From assembly GCF_049274025.1 (NCBI RefSeq), contig NZ_JBASRV010000041.1: a stretch of 25,878 nt of DNA, one strand, 5' to 3'. Position 1 is the stretch's first letter; each line of letters opens with the position of its first letter. Below the pieces are notes generated by a model. That model did not search any database. It was not told the DNA's origin and worked only from the letters and a program-made list of their open reading frames with translations. Origin of the DNA: Miniphocaeibacter sp012841535 (lineage in GTDB: Bacteria > Bacillota > Clostridia > Tissierellales > Peptoniphilaceae). Shown here piece after piece: positions 1-8,154 of the stretch. The translations under genes were made by a program, and so were the position numbers.

Positions 1-62
1 GAGACATAACAACCATTTTCCGATACAATAAATTCACTACAAAATACCAATCGGAGGTCATT

Positions 63-587
63 ATGTCTACAAATAATTATATCTTAGATTTCTTAGGAAT
101 TAAAGATAAAAATATTAAATTTATTAAATTCAATGATAAAGTGAGAAAGAACAATACAACATACAAGGTTATTGATGCTAAACTTTCTTATGTTGCTAAA
201 GTTTGTACAAGTTGTGGAAATATGGAATAAAATACCATTATTAAATATGGAAACACAACATCAAATATTAAACTTCTTCCATTAAATGGCAATCCTACTA
301 TTTTAAGATTGAAGAAGCAAAGATTTTTATGTAAGGAATGTTCTCATACTTTTACAGCAAAAACTAATATTGTAGATGAGAATTGTTTTATTTCAAATAG
401 CGTAAAACTACATATAACTTAAAATCTGACAATGAAAATAAGTCAAAAGGACATTGCTAAGTTAAATTATGTATCTTCAAATACTGTTTTTCGTTCTTTA
501 GAGGCTAATTATAAGGATTTCAAAGTTAATAGATCATATTTACCTGAAACTTTATGTTTTGATGAAGAAAAAATAATAATATTTGCG
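63..587 (+). pseudogene. ISL3-family transposase, N-terminal remnant
   Basis: From ATG 63, preceded by CGGAGG, one reading frame can be followed to about 587 but is broken by two in-frame TAA codons (228-230 and 420-422). Each could come from CAA or TTA by one base change. The decoded protein has the N-terminal layout of ISL3 transposases: an opening NNYILDFLGIKDKNIKF, a zinc-binding region with two CxxC pairs (VCTSCG and LCKECS), an HTH-like stretch, then LPETLCFDE, which in intact members leads into the catalytic DDE core. Here similarity stops after CFDEEK and the core is missing. The element cannot be active. The family call rests on my recognition of these motifs. The left end of the insertion sequence probably lies near or before base 1. 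Confidence 0.7.
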
Positions 588-594
588 TTTCAAG

Positions 595-930
595 CTAAAA
601 AGTTTGAGCCGCTATTTCATTTTCAAAACCTTTAAATTTAAACTTATGAAAACATAGCATAATTCTTAATCTGAAATTATCAAAACTATGATAACCATAA
701 GAAACTATTTTAATTAACTTGATTTTATAGTTATTGCTTTCAATTCTTCCGTTAGTAAAATTATAATTAATAGTATTTTTAATATATTCTGAATATTCCA
801 TACCTGTATTTAAAGTAGAATAACCTTATCTGATAAATTATTATTTTCTAAATAATCATTTAAACATTGCTTAAATAAATCAAAGTCTTTAATAGAAACA
901 GATAAATTTATAGATTTAATAAAATCACAA
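595..930 (-). pseudogene. ISL3-family transposase, C-terminal remnant in opposite orientation
   Basis: The minus strand from about 930 down to the stop at 595-597 encodes the C-terminal part of an ISL3 transposase. A stretch beginning CDFIKSINLSVSIKDFD shifts frame near 815-825 into TLNTGMEYSEYIKNTINYN, followed by FTNGRIESNNYKIKLIK and SYGYHSFDNFRLRIMLCFHK. The NGRIESNN..KIKLIK..SYGY..FDNFR..I pattern is typical of the end of the DDE_Tnp_ISL3 domain. It points toward the N-terminal remnant at 63-587, tail to tail, and the middle catalytic portion is absent from both. Either one copy suffered a deletion plus inversion, or two copies recombined. It is non-functional, with one frameshift and no start. 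Confidence 0.65.
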
Positions 931-1010
931 CAAGTGGATAGACTACGCTAAATAGGACGGTTTTATATCAAATATTATAGAATTTAAATAATAAAAACAG
1001 GGAGTGAATC

Positions 1011-1171
1011 GTGAGTGGTAAGGGTAAGAAAAAACAGCAAAATAAAAATAATATGGATTATATAAAAATTGGAGAGATAGACTTAATAAAATCAATGATA
1101 TAATAGATGGTATACATTTTATTTAAGAATATATTACTGGAGAATATTTAAATATAGATAAAATAAACTAA
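1011..1171 (+). pseudogene. small unrecognised gene, frameshifted and interrupted
   Basis: A GTG at 1011, with GGGAG seven bases upstream, opens a lysine-rich frame (MSGKGKKKQQNKNN, then MDY) that runs into a stop at 1101-1103. If the two bases AT at 1062-1063 are treated as an insertion, the frame continues naturally as KNWRDRLNKINDIIDGIHFI, meets a TAA at 1124-1126 (possibly once CAA), and continues EYITGEYLNIDKIN to a stop at 1169-1171. The repaired product would be about 52 residues. I do not recognise the family. The natural amino-acid composition on both sides of the two lesions suggests real decay, but a chance frame in AT-rich DNA is not excluded. It sits next to transposase debris. 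Confidence 0.35.
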
Positions 1172-1526
1172 CTACTATGTATAAACATATGTAACTTGTA
1201 TTTTTACTTTGATATATTTGAATTATTTAATAGTTTTTTATTAAATATGAAATTTGGAATTTTAAGGAGTATTAATTTAAATTATATTAAATAGAGATTT
1301 AGGTTCTTACTATTATTAAAATTTAGCATTGTATCAAATAAAAATAAAAAACTTTTCAAGTTGAATATGTTAAAAATATTATTGATTCTAATTACATTAG
1401 AAAATATAGTGTACTAGATATGCTATTAAGAGAGATTTAATATTGGTTATGAAACATAGTCAATAAAAATATATTAACAATATAAACTAGTATTATTGTA
1501 TGAAAATTATAGCGAATAGATTTACA
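1172..1526. other. AT-rich stretch without a recognisable gene
   Basis: About 350 bases with stops in all frames at short intervals. The only coding-like piece is roughly 1351-1437 on the plus strand, which reads TFQVEYVKNIIDSNYIRKYS onward and stops at 1438-1440. It has no start signal and no family I recognise. Together with the broken genes to the left, this looks like decaying mobile-element or accessory DNA. Confidence 0.5.
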
Positions 1527-1540
1527 TTCTTAATTAAGAA
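1527..1540. promoter_or_regulatory. perfect 14-bp palindrome upstream of the IclR-type gene
   Basis: TTCTTAATTAAGAA is a perfect palindrome 52 bases before the regulator's ATG. IclR-family proteins often bind short palindromes in their own promoter region, so this is a candidate autoregulatory operator. The motif is AT-only except for one G/C pair per arm and could arise by chance in this composition. I could not place a convincing -35/-10 pair around it. Confidence 0.25.
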
Positions 1541-1592
1541 GCAAAGATTTGAATTTATAAAATAATTATTGTTGACAGGGGGTATTTTTATA

Positions 1593-2369
1593 ATGAAAGA
1601 AACAATTGATTTGCATCAACCTACAATGCGAGTATTGAAAATTTTAGAATGTGTAGATAGAAATCCACAGGGTTTAAGCTTGACGGAGATTTCAAAAACT
1701 ATTGGAAGTCCTAAAAGTACAATTTATCCTATATTAAATACTTTATTAGAGAATGGATACTTAAAATTAAATAGATTTAATAATTATGTAATAGGTTTGA
1801 AGACTTTTCAAATTGGATTATCGTATTCTGCAAATTTAGGTGGAATTGATATTATAAGAAAAGAAATGATAGATATTGTTGACGAATGTAAAGAAATTTG
1901 TCAACTTGGCATGTTAGTAGGTGATCAAGTATATTATTTGGAAAAAGTAGAACCGGATCAAGCGATAAAAATTTTATCCTATACAGGTAAATATATGCCT
2001 GCATATTGTACAGGTTTAGGTAAAGCTCTACTATCTTTTTTAGATAATAAGGAAATTGAAAAAATGTATGATGGTTTTAAATTTGAAAAATTTACAGAAA
2101 AAACTATAACGAATATTAAAGAATTGTTAAAAGAAGTTGAAAATGTGAGAAAAATAGGATTTGCATATGATAATCAGGAAGCGATGTTACACGCTTCTTG
2201 TATTGCAGTTCCAATAAATATGAATACAGGTTATAAATTAGCATTAAGTGTTACTTATCCAATATTTAGAGGGACAGAAGAAAAAATAAATAGCATTAAA
2301 ACCAATTTAAAATCAAAAGCAAAATTAATAGAAGAAATATCTAAAATTCATAAAATTGAAATATCTTAA
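1593..2369 (+). CDS. IclR-family transcriptional regulator
   Basis: A 258-residue DNA-binding regulator. The N-terminal winged helix-turn-helix lies at about residues 11-65 (LSLTEISKTIGSPKSTIYPI, then LLENGYLKLN), followed by the IclR effector-binding domain at about 80-255, with the typical GKALLSF, the YDNQEAMLHASCIAVPI region, and the LALSVTYP strand. This is the usual length for the family. I chose ATG 1593, with GGGGGT ten bases upstream, over a TTG at 1569 that lies before the ribosome binding site. The gene stands alone and converges on the alpha/beta hydrolase at 2457-3263 across a shared hairpin. The effector is unknown; IclR proteins commonly sense small carboxylates or aromatics, and nothing nearby identifies the ligand. 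Confidence 0.9.
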   Translation: MKETIDLHQPTMRVLKILECVDRNPQGLSLTEISKTIGSPKSTIYPILNTLLENGYLKLNRFNNYVIGLKTFQIGLSYSANLGGIDIIRKEMIDIVDECKEICQLGMLVGDQVYYLEKVEPDQAIKILSYTGKYMPAYCTGLGKALLSFLDNKEIEKMYDGFKFEKFTEKTITNIKELLKEVENVRKIGFAYDNQEAMLHASCIAVPINMNTGYKLALSVTYPIFRGTEEKINSIKTNLKSKAKLIEEISKIHKIEIS

Positions 2370-2384
2370 AAGTTGCATAGCATA

Positions 2385-2422
2385 AAACTTAGGGCTAAAA
2401 TTAATGTTTCAGCCCCGAGTTT
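2385..2422. terminator. hairpin between convergent genes
   Basis: AAACT-ta-GGGCT pairs with AGCCC-cg-AGTTT around a 14-base loop, giving two 5-bp helices with an internal loop. It lies between the stops of the IclR gene (plus) and the hydrolase (minus). The U-tract is short on the plus side and a little better on the minus side. A bidirectional terminator is likely but not strong. Confidence 0.5.
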
Positions 2423-2456
2423 ATAGTAGTATTATAAAGCTATTTATTAATAAATA

Positions 2457-3263
2457 TTATATTCTTTCATTTATCCATTCTATAATTTCAGCTATAATTT
2501 TATCCTTAACTGGTTCATTTAATATTTCATGATAAAGCTTCGAATAAATAATTAATCCCTTGTCTTTGGAAGCTATTTCTCCAAAAAGATCTCTGGAATC
2601 TTTTTCTGAGACAAGTCCATCATCTGCACCATGTAATATTAATACAGGAGCTATAAATCTGTCGGCGTTCTTCTTTAAATAATGAACTCCTAAGGTAATT
2701 TCTTTTACTAATTTTGCAGAGATCATATTTTTTACCAAAGGGTCAGCTATGTATTTTTCTACTACATTTTTGTCAGAACAAACTCCATCACCTAAGGCAT
2801 TTTTAAAATAGAACTCATCATCTGCATCCATTAGTTTGTCTGGAAATAATTTAGTATTAAATCTAGTTAATGCACCGGATAAAATAATTCCCTTTGCTTT
2901 TCGTGGATATATTGTTCCAAATAAAGTTGCTGTTTCCCCTCCCATACTATGACCTAAAACAAAAATTGGAAGGCCAGGATTTTCTTCCTCGGCTATTTTA
3001 AAGATAAAATTTGCATCACTTGGCATATCCTTATAGTCATTAAAATAAACATCTTTTCCTTTAGATTTTCCATGACCTCTTTGATCATATCGATAAACGG
3101 AAAAGTTATTTTCATTTAGTTTCTCAGTTACATAGTCGTATCTGTTTAAATGTTCACATAATCCATGGCAAATTAAAACTACTGCTTTAGGATTATCTAC
3201 CTTGTCAGTTCTCATTCTAAGTTCTGTTCCATCAAAGGAAGGAACTAATTTTTCTTCGTACAT
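2457..3263 (-). CDS. alpha/beta hydrolase, monoacylglycerol lipase-like (serine aminopeptidase S33 family)
   Basis: A 268-residue cytoplasmic hydrolase of the Hydrolase_4 / lysophospholipase type. The catalytic triad is readable: the nucleophile elbow GHSMGG with Ser106, the acid in HGADDGLVS (Asp215 most likely), and His245 in LYHEIL. HGLCEH at about 33-38 supplies the oxyanion-hole HG, and YRYDQRGHGKS is the usual strand-turn of this group. No signal peptide or membrane segment is seen. The start ATG has AAGGAGATGG seven bases upstream. Substrate is not determined by sequence; relatives cleave monoglycerides or lysophospholipids. The gene is monocistronic and runs away from the metG leader, so the two share an intergenic region. 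Confidence 0.85.
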   Translation of the reverse strand: MYEEKLVPSFDGTELRMRTDKVDNPKAVVLICHGLCEHLNRYDYVTEKLNENNFSVYRYDQRGHGKSKGKDVYFNDYKDMPSDANFIFKIAEEENPGLPIFVLGHSMGGETATLFGTIYPRKAKGIILSGALTRFNTKLFPDKLMDADDEFYFKNALGDGVCSDKNVVEKYIADPLVKNMISAKLVKEITLGVHYLKKNADRFIAPVLILHGADDGLVSEKDSRDLFGEIASKDKGLIIYSKLYHEILNEPVKDKIIAEIIEWINERI

Positions 3264-3381
3264 TTAACCATCTCCTTTTAACAATTTTATCATAATATAT
3301 AGTAGCTTTGTTTAAAATTATATATAAATCTAAAATAGTAATAGAAAGGTATAAATATATTTTTATAAAAATATAACTAAC

Positions 3382-3410
3382 TTGACTAAATTGCTAATTT
3401 AAGGTAAAAT
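3382..3410 (+). promoter_or_regulatory. promoter of the metG leader
   Basis: TTGACT (3382-3387), a 17-base spacer, then TAAAAT (3405-3410). It lies just upstream of the T-box structure and would start transcription at about 3417. Confidence 0.7.
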
Positions 3411-3416
3411 AAGGCG

Positions 3417-3607
3417 TAATTGAATAGGACTGTGATTGGAAGAGATCTTAATACTGAGATAAGAGAGTTGCTGTTTGGTGAAAAGCAAAGGATGTATTTA
3501 GTGAAAATGGCCCATGAGTCTAAGTTAATGAGGACTTATTTTATAAGTTGAATTAGAGTGGTACCACGAATATTACCTTCGTCTCTATTGGAGATGAAGG
3601 TTTTTTT
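3417..3607 (+). promoter_or_regulatory. T-box leader, predicted to sense uncharged methionyl-tRNA
   Basis: The leader carries the conserved T-box sequence AGAGTGGTACCACG at 3555-3568, whose TGGT (3559-3562) pairs with the NCCA end of uncharged tRNA in the antiterminator. Upstream is a Stem I-like region starting GACTGTGATTGG, with the apical GGTGAAAAGC motif and a returning CCCATGAGTC arm. The specifier is most likely ATG at 3507-3509 (in GTGAAAATGGCCC), because it sits in the GAA-specifier-CC context seen in other T-boxes; ATG 3492-3494 is an alternative. A methionine specifier agrees with the downstream gene. The exact Stem I fold is inferred by eye. Confidence 0.88.
3576..3607 (+). terminator. 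T-box regulatory terminator
   Basis: CCTTCGTCTC pairs with GAGATGAAGG (one G-T wobble) around a 5-base loop, followed by seven T. The 5' arm lies directly after the T-box sequence, as expected for the terminator that competes with the antiterminator. Confidence 0.9.
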
Positions 3608-3741
3608 ATGATTGAAATGGAAAATCTATTTTCGATAAGTTAACTGCTTACTAAGAGAATTTGGGAATTTATGGACTTATATTAGTAAATTAAGAATTAA
3701 AGATTTTAGACAATTATATATTTATTTAAGGAGATGATATT

Positions 3742-5691
3742 ATGAGCAATAAAAAAGCTTATTATTTAACAACGCCTATTTATTATCCAAGTGATAATTT
3801 ACATTTAGGTCATACCTATACAACTATTATTGCCGATACTTTAAAAAAAATAAGACAAATTCAAGGTTATGATGTTTTTTTTACAACAGGTACAGATGAA
3901 CATGGTCAAAAGCTTCTGGAGAAGGCTAAGGAAGCGGGAAAAGAGCCTTTAGAATATATAGACCCAATAGTTGAAAGTGCAAAAGAGTTATGGAAAAAAT
4001 TGGATATTAATTATGATGCTTTTGTTCGTTCTACTGATCCTCAACATGAAAAAAACGTACAGGCAATTTTTCAAAAACTCTATGATAAAGGTGATATTTA
4101 CAAATCCGTATATAAGGGAAACTACTGTGTACCAGACGAAGCCTTTTGGACAGATGCACAATTAGTAGATGGTAAGTGTCCAGATTGTGGAAGACCGGTA
4201 CAGTATCACGAAGAGGAATCCTATTTCTTTAAATTATCTAAATATCAAGATAAATTAATAAAACTATATGAGGATAATCCTAATTTCCTTTTACCTGAAT
4301 CTAGAAGAAATGAAATGTTAAATAATTTTCTTAAAAAGGGATTAGATGATTTATCAGTTACTAGAAATAGTTTTGACTGGGGAGTAAAGGTGCCTTTTGA
4401 TGATAATCATATTATATATGTTTGGATTGACGCTCTTTCATGTTATTTAACTGGTATTGGTTACGGTGTAGATGAAGAAAAATTCAATAAATATTGGCCA
4501 GCTGATGTTCACTTAGTAGGAAAGGAAATTGTAAGATTCCATGCTATTATTTGGCCGGCATTGTTAATGGCCTTGGATTTAGAAGTACCAAAAGAAATTT
4601 TTGCTCATGGTTGGATTTTATTTGATGAGGATAAAATGAGTAAATCTAAAGGGAATATTGTTTATCCTGAACCAATTATAGAACTATATGGTGCTGATGC
4701 TTTAAAATATTTTATTTTAAGGGAATTTGTTTTTGGCAATGATGGAAATTATACAAATGAAAAATTCTTACAAAGAATAAATTCAGACTTAACTAATGAT
4801 TTAGGCAACCTAGTTTCTAGAAGTGTTACTATGGTTGAAAAGTACTTTAATGGAGAAATTAAGGAACCGGTAGAAAAGGAAGAAGTAGACAAGGAGTTAA
4901 TAGAACTTGCAGAAGGAACTATTAAGGAAGTTGAAAAACATATAGATGAATTAAGTTTTAACAATGCTTTAGAAAGTATATGGAAATTAATAAGAAGAAC
5001 TAATAAATATATAGATGAAACTGAACCTTGGGTTTTAGGAAAAGAGAAAAATTATAATAGACTTTCTACTGTTTTATATAACTTAGTAGATAGCTTAAGA
5101 ATTGTAAATATTTTAATTAGTCCTTTTATTACAGATACTGCTAAAAAAATTCAAGTACAAATCGGTTTAGAAGAATTAAATTGGGATGATGCTAGAAAGT
5201 TTGGACTTACAAAGGTTGGAACTATTGTTAAGAAAACAGAAAATTTATTTCCAAGATTAGATATTAAAAAAGAGCTTGTAAAACTTGAAGAAGTAAATAA
5301 TAAATTAATAGAGGAAAGAAAAAAGGAAAAGGGAATGGATATAGAACAAGAAGAAATTAAAGAAGAAGAATTAATTACTATAGATGATTTTGATAAGGTA
5401 AAGTTAAAGGTTGGAGAAATTATAGAAGCGGAAAATCATCCTAAAGCCGATAAATTATTGGTTTTTAAAATTAAAATTGGAGATGAAGTTAGGCAAATTG
5501 TTTCCGGAATTAAAAAATGGTACTCTGCTGACGACTTAATAGGTAAAAAGGTTATAGTTTGTACTAATTTAAAACCTGTTAAGCTAAGAGGTGTTGAATC
5601 TAACGGTATGATTTTAGCAGCAGATAAAGGGGAGGATTTAACCTTACTTTCAACTTTATCTGATATTGAAAGTGGAGCTGATGTTTCCTAA
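3742..5691 (+). CDS. metG: methionyl-tRNA synthetase with C-terminal tRNA-binding domain
   Basis: Charges tRNA-Met with methionine in the cytoplasm (649 residues). The class I signatures are HLGH at 21-24 and KMSKS at 298-302. The zinc-knuckle insert lies near 126-152, with CPDC at 146-149 and Cys129; the fourth position is Asp132 (CVPD), where many relatives have CxxC. The anticodon-binding helical domain follows, then a charged linker at about 500-545 and a Trbp111/EMAP-type OB-fold tRNA-binding domain at about 547-649 (KVGEIIEAENHPKADKLL and SNGMILAA). AAGGAG sits eight bases before ATG. It is first in an operon with tatD, rnmV and ksgA, controlled by the T-box leader. The 134 bases between the T-box terminator and the start are unusually long. 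Confidence 0.97.
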   Translation: MSNKKAYYLTTPIYYPSDNLHLGHTYTTIIADTLKKIRQIQGYDVFFTTGTDEHGQKLLEKAKEAGKEPLEYIDPIVESAKELWKKLDINYDAFVRSTDPQHEKNVQAIFQKLYDKGDIYKSVYKGNYCVPDEAFWTDAQLVDGKCPDCGRPVQYHEEESYFFKLSKYQDKLIKLYEDNPNFLLPESRRNEMLNNFLKKGLDDLSVTRNSFDWGVKVPFDDNHIIYVWIDALSCYLTGIGYGVDEEKFNKYWPADVHLVGKEIVRFHAIIWPALLMALDLEVPKEIFAHGWILFDEDKMSKSKGNIVYPEPIIELYGADALKYFILREFVFGNDGNYTNEKFLQRINSDLTNDLGNLVSRSVTMVEKYFNGEIKEPVEKEEVDKELIELAEGTIKEVEKHIDELSFNNALESIWKLIRRTNKYIDETEPWVLGKEKNYNRLSTVLYNLVDSLRIVNILISPFITDTAKKIQVQIGLEELNWDDARKFGLTKVGTIVKKTENLFPRLDIKKELVKLEEVNNKLIEERKKEKGMDIEQEEIKEEELITIDDFDKVKLKVGEIIEAENHPKADKLLVFKIKIGDEVRQIVSGIKKWYSADDLIGKKVIVCTNLKPVKLRGVESNGMILAADKGEDLTLLSTLSDIESGADVS

Positions 5692-6479
5692 TGAAATTTA
5701 TGATAGATAGCCATGCACATTTAGATGATAGAAAATTTAATTACGATAGGGATTTAATTATTAAGGATCTATATAATAATTATGTGGCCTATTATATTAA
5801 CCCAGCTTCAGATATGGAGTCTAGTAAAAATACTTTGGAATTATCCTCTAAATATGATTTTATATTTTCAGCTATAGGAGTGCATCCCCATGAGGCTGAA
5901 AGCTTTACAGATGAAAATTTAGAAGAATTAAGACAAATGGCAAAAAATGAAAAAGTTGTAGCTATTGGTGAAATAGGTTTGGATTATTATTATGACAATA
6001 GTCCTAGGGAAATTCAAAGGGAAGTCTTTAGAAAGCAAATGAATTTAGCAAAAGAATTAGGTTTGCCGGTTATTATACATTCAAGGGATGCCTATGGTGA
6101 AACCTTTGATATATTAAATGAATTTAAAGGTGAAGTTATAGGGGTAATGCATTGTTACTCTGGTTCTATTGAAATGGCAAAGAGGTATATGAGTTTAGGA
6201 TATTATATTTCCTTTGCCGGTCCAGTAACCTTTAAGAATGCAAAAAATGTTAAAGACACAGCAAAGCAAATACCTTTAGATAGACTATTAATTGAAACGG
6301 ATTCTCCTTATTTAACTCCAACACCAAATAGGGGAAAAAGAAATGAACCTAAGTATGTGAAATACGTTGCTGAAACAATTGCACAGCTAAGAAATTTAGA
6401 AACTGATGAGATTATTGAAGCAAGTAGAGAAAATACTATAAAACTATTTAATTTAAAGGGAATTAAATTTGATGATTAA
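5691..6479 (+). CDS. tatD: TatD-family metal-dependent deoxyribonuclease
   Basis: A 262-residue TIM-barrel hydrolase of the amidohydrolase superfamily; relatives act as 3'-5' DNases in DNA repair or turnover. Metal ligands are in place: His8 and His10 in DSHAHLDD, Glu94 in GEIGLDYYY, His130 in IIHSRDAY, His154 in MHCYSGS, and Asp204 in ETDSPYL. The length is typical. The ATG at 5691 shares its A with the metG stop (TAATG), which indicates translational coupling; a second in-frame ATG at 5700 is a possible alternative start. It overlaps rnmV at its 3' end. The order metG-tatD-rnmV-ksgA matches Bacillus, apart from the yabE gene found there. Confidence 0.93.
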   Translation: MKFMIDSHAHLDDRKFNYDRDLIIKDLYNNYVAYYINPASDMESSKNTLELSSKYDFIFSAIGVHPHEAESFTDENLEELRQMAKNEKVVAIGEIGLDYYYDNSPREIQREVFRKQMNLAKELGLPVIIHSRDAYGETFDILNEFKGEVIGVMHCYSGSIEMAKRYMSLGYYISFAGPVTFKNAKNVKDTAKQIPLDRLLIETDSPYLTPTPNRGKRNEPKYVKYVAETIAQLRNLETDEIIEASRENTIKLFNLKGIKFDD

Positions 6480-7005
6480 AGAAATTATAGTTGTTGAAGG
6501 AAGAGATGATGTAACTGCTGTAAAAAGAGCTTGCGATTGTGAGATTATTATTACAGGTGGTTACCATTTTCCTAAGGATTTGTTTAAAAGATTACAAAAG
6601 GCTCAAAAGGAAAAGGGCTTAATTGTTTTAACAGATCCTGATTATGCAGGGGAACGAATTAGAAAAATTATTAATAGGAATATAAAGGGTGTTAAAAATG
6701 CCTATATTAAACAGGATAAAACCATAAAAAATGGAGATATAGGTATAGAAAATGCCAAACCAGAGGACATTTTAAATGCTTTAAAAAATGCAAAAGCAAA
6801 TTTTGAAGACACGAGAGAAGAATTTACTTTTGAAGATATGGTTTATTATGAACTTACTGGTGAAGGATCGAAAAAGAGAAGGGAAATTGTAGGTAATTCA
6901 CTTTCAATAGGCTATGGAAATTCTAAACAGTTCTTGAAAAGATTAAATAAATACAATATTTCAAGAAGGGAATTAGAGGAGGCTTTATTAAAAATTGAAA
7001 GATAA
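6472..7005 (+). CDS. rnmV: ribonuclease M5
   Basis: Toprim-domain endoribonuclease (177 residues from ATG 6472) that matures 5S rRNA precursors. The Toprim motifs are visible: VVEGRDD (Glu9, Asp12, Asp13) and LTDPDYAGERIR (Asp55, Asp57). The C-terminal extension of about 80 residues, with a predicted helical KRREIVGNSLSIGYGNSKQF segment, matches the DUF4093 region of RNase M5. ATG 6472 overlaps the tatD stop; a TTG three bases earlier (6469) is also in frame, and AAAGGG at 6455-6460 could serve either. The 3' end overlaps ksgA. Next to ksgA, this places two rRNA maturation enzymes together. Confidence 0.93.
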   Translation: MIKEIIVVEGRDDVTAVKRACDCEIIITGGYHFPKDLFKRLQKAQKEKGLIVLTDPDYAGERIRKIINRNIKGVKNAYIKQDKTIKNGDIGIENAKPEDILNALKNAKANFEDTREEFTFEDMVYYELTGEGSKKRREIVGNSLSIGYGNSKQFLKRLNKYNISRRELEEALLKIER

Positions 7006-7855
7006 TAGACTATATCAACCAAGTTATTTAAAAGAAATTTTAAATAAGTTTGAATTTACTTTTTCTAAAGCTTTGGGCCAAAATTTTCTAATAGATGGAA
7101 ATATTATAAGAAAAATAGTAAAGGAATCAAATATTTCGAAAGATGATACAGTCTTAGAAATAGGACCTGGTTTTGGAACCTTAACAGAGGAATTAGCGTT
7201 AAATGCTAAAAAGGTTATAGCTGTAGAGAAGGATAGTCGTTTAATGGAAGTTTTAGAATTTACATTAAGGGACTTTAACAATATAAAAATAATTAATAAT
7301 GATATTTTAAAAGAAAATATAAAAAACATAAAGGAAGAATTTTCTCCCGATAGAAAATTAAAAGTTGTAGCTAATTTACCGTACTATATTACAACTCCGA
7401 TTATTGAATATTTAATTGAAAATAAGGAGTATATAGATTCTATTACAGTAATGGTACAGGAAGAGGTTGCAAGAAGAATAGTTGCTACTAAAGACAATAA
7501 GGATTATGGAAGCCTTTCGCTATATATTGATTATAATTCTGATGCAAGTATTATAGCCAAAGCTCCAAAAAATATTTTTATGCCAAGTCCTAAAGTAGAT
7601 AGTGCCGTTGTGATTTTAAAATTAAAAAATAAGGAGTTTAACGTAGATGAAAATCTTTTGTTTGAGCTAATACATTCAGGATTTACTAAAAGACGAAAAA
7701 ATATTTTAAATTCCTTAACAACTGGATTTGCTAATATCGAAAAGGAAAGGCTAAAACAAGTATTAGAAGAATTAAATATCAGTTCTAATTTAAGGGCAGA
7801 GAATTTATCTTTAAATGATTATATAAATATTGCCAATAAAATTAAATATGATTAA
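6995..7855 (+). CDS. ksgA: 16S rRNA (adenine1518/1519-N6)-dimethyltransferase KsgA
   Basis: Dimethylates two adjacent adenines near the 3' end of 16S rRNA using S-adenosylmethionine (286 residues). The sequence shows the N-terminal KALGQNFLID, the SAM-binding LEIGPGFGTLTEEL near 54-67, the catalytic NLPY at 127-130, VQEEVARRI, and FMPSPKVDSAVV, then a C-terminal helical domain. The start is TTG 6995: the first in-frame ATG comes too late (past the LGQNFLID motif), and GAGGAGG at 6976-6982 lies about 12 bases upstream. It overlaps the end of rnmV by 11 bases and is last in the metG operon. Confidence 0.96.
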   Translation: MKDNRLYQPSYLKEILNKFEFTFSKALGQNFLIDGNIIRKIVKESNISKDDTVLEIGPGFGTLTEELALNAKKVIAVEKDSRLMEVLEFTLRDFNNIKIINNDILKENIKNIKEEFSPDRKLKVVANLPYYITTPIIEYLIENKEYIDSITVMVQEEVARRIVATKDNKDYGSLSLYIDYNSDASIIAKAPKNIFMPSPKVDSAVVILKLKNKEFNVDENLLFELIHSGFTKRRKNILNSLTTGFANIEKERLKQVLEELNISSNLRAENLSLNDYINIANKIKYD

Positions 7856-7906
7856 AACAAAAAGTTCAGGGTATTAATAAATCGTAGAGAAAGGAGAGAT
7901 TTATTA

Positions 7907-8137
7907 ATGGCGAATGTAGTAGTTTATTCAAGCGATACTTGTCCATATTGTGTGGCAGCTAAACAATTCTTAGAAAACAATAATGTAGAGTTTACTGAAA
8001 AAAATATTTCAAAGGATTCTAGTGCAAGAACTGAATTAATGAAAATGGGACATATGGGAGTTCCAGTAATTTTAGTAGACGAACAAGAAATTGTTGGTTT
8101 CGATGAACCAAAGTTAAGAAATTTACTTGGATTATAA
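7907..8137 (+). CDS. small glutaredoxin-like protein (NrdH/Grx type)
   Basis: A 76-residue thioredoxin-fold thiol-disulfide oxidoreductase. The active site CPYC is at residues 12-15, followed by the cis-proline motif MGVPVILVDEQEIVGFDEP, which is typical of glutaredoxins and NrdH-redoxins. It would act in the cytoplasm; the electron donor (thioredoxin reductase or glutathione-like thiol) cannot be told from sequence. AAAGGAGAG precedes the ATG. It lies 51 bases after ksgA and ends in a strong hairpin, so it is either a small separate unit or the tail of the ksgA operon. Confidence 0.9.
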   Translation: MANVVVYSSDTCPYCVAAKQFLENNNVEFTEKNISKDSSARTELMKMGHMGVPVILVDEQEIVGFDEPKLRNLLGL

Positions 8138-8154
8138 TATAAATTTTCAATTAG

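Noticed and set aside
931..955. A less AT-rich stretch including GACTACGCTAAATAGGACGG next to the transposase remnant
   Set aside because: It looks like it could be an insertion sequence end, but I see no matching inverted copy or target duplication in the window.
1572..1594. TTGACA and TATAAT close together before the IclR gene
   Set aside because: The spacing is only 11 bases and the second box overlaps the start codon, so this cannot be a standard promoter.
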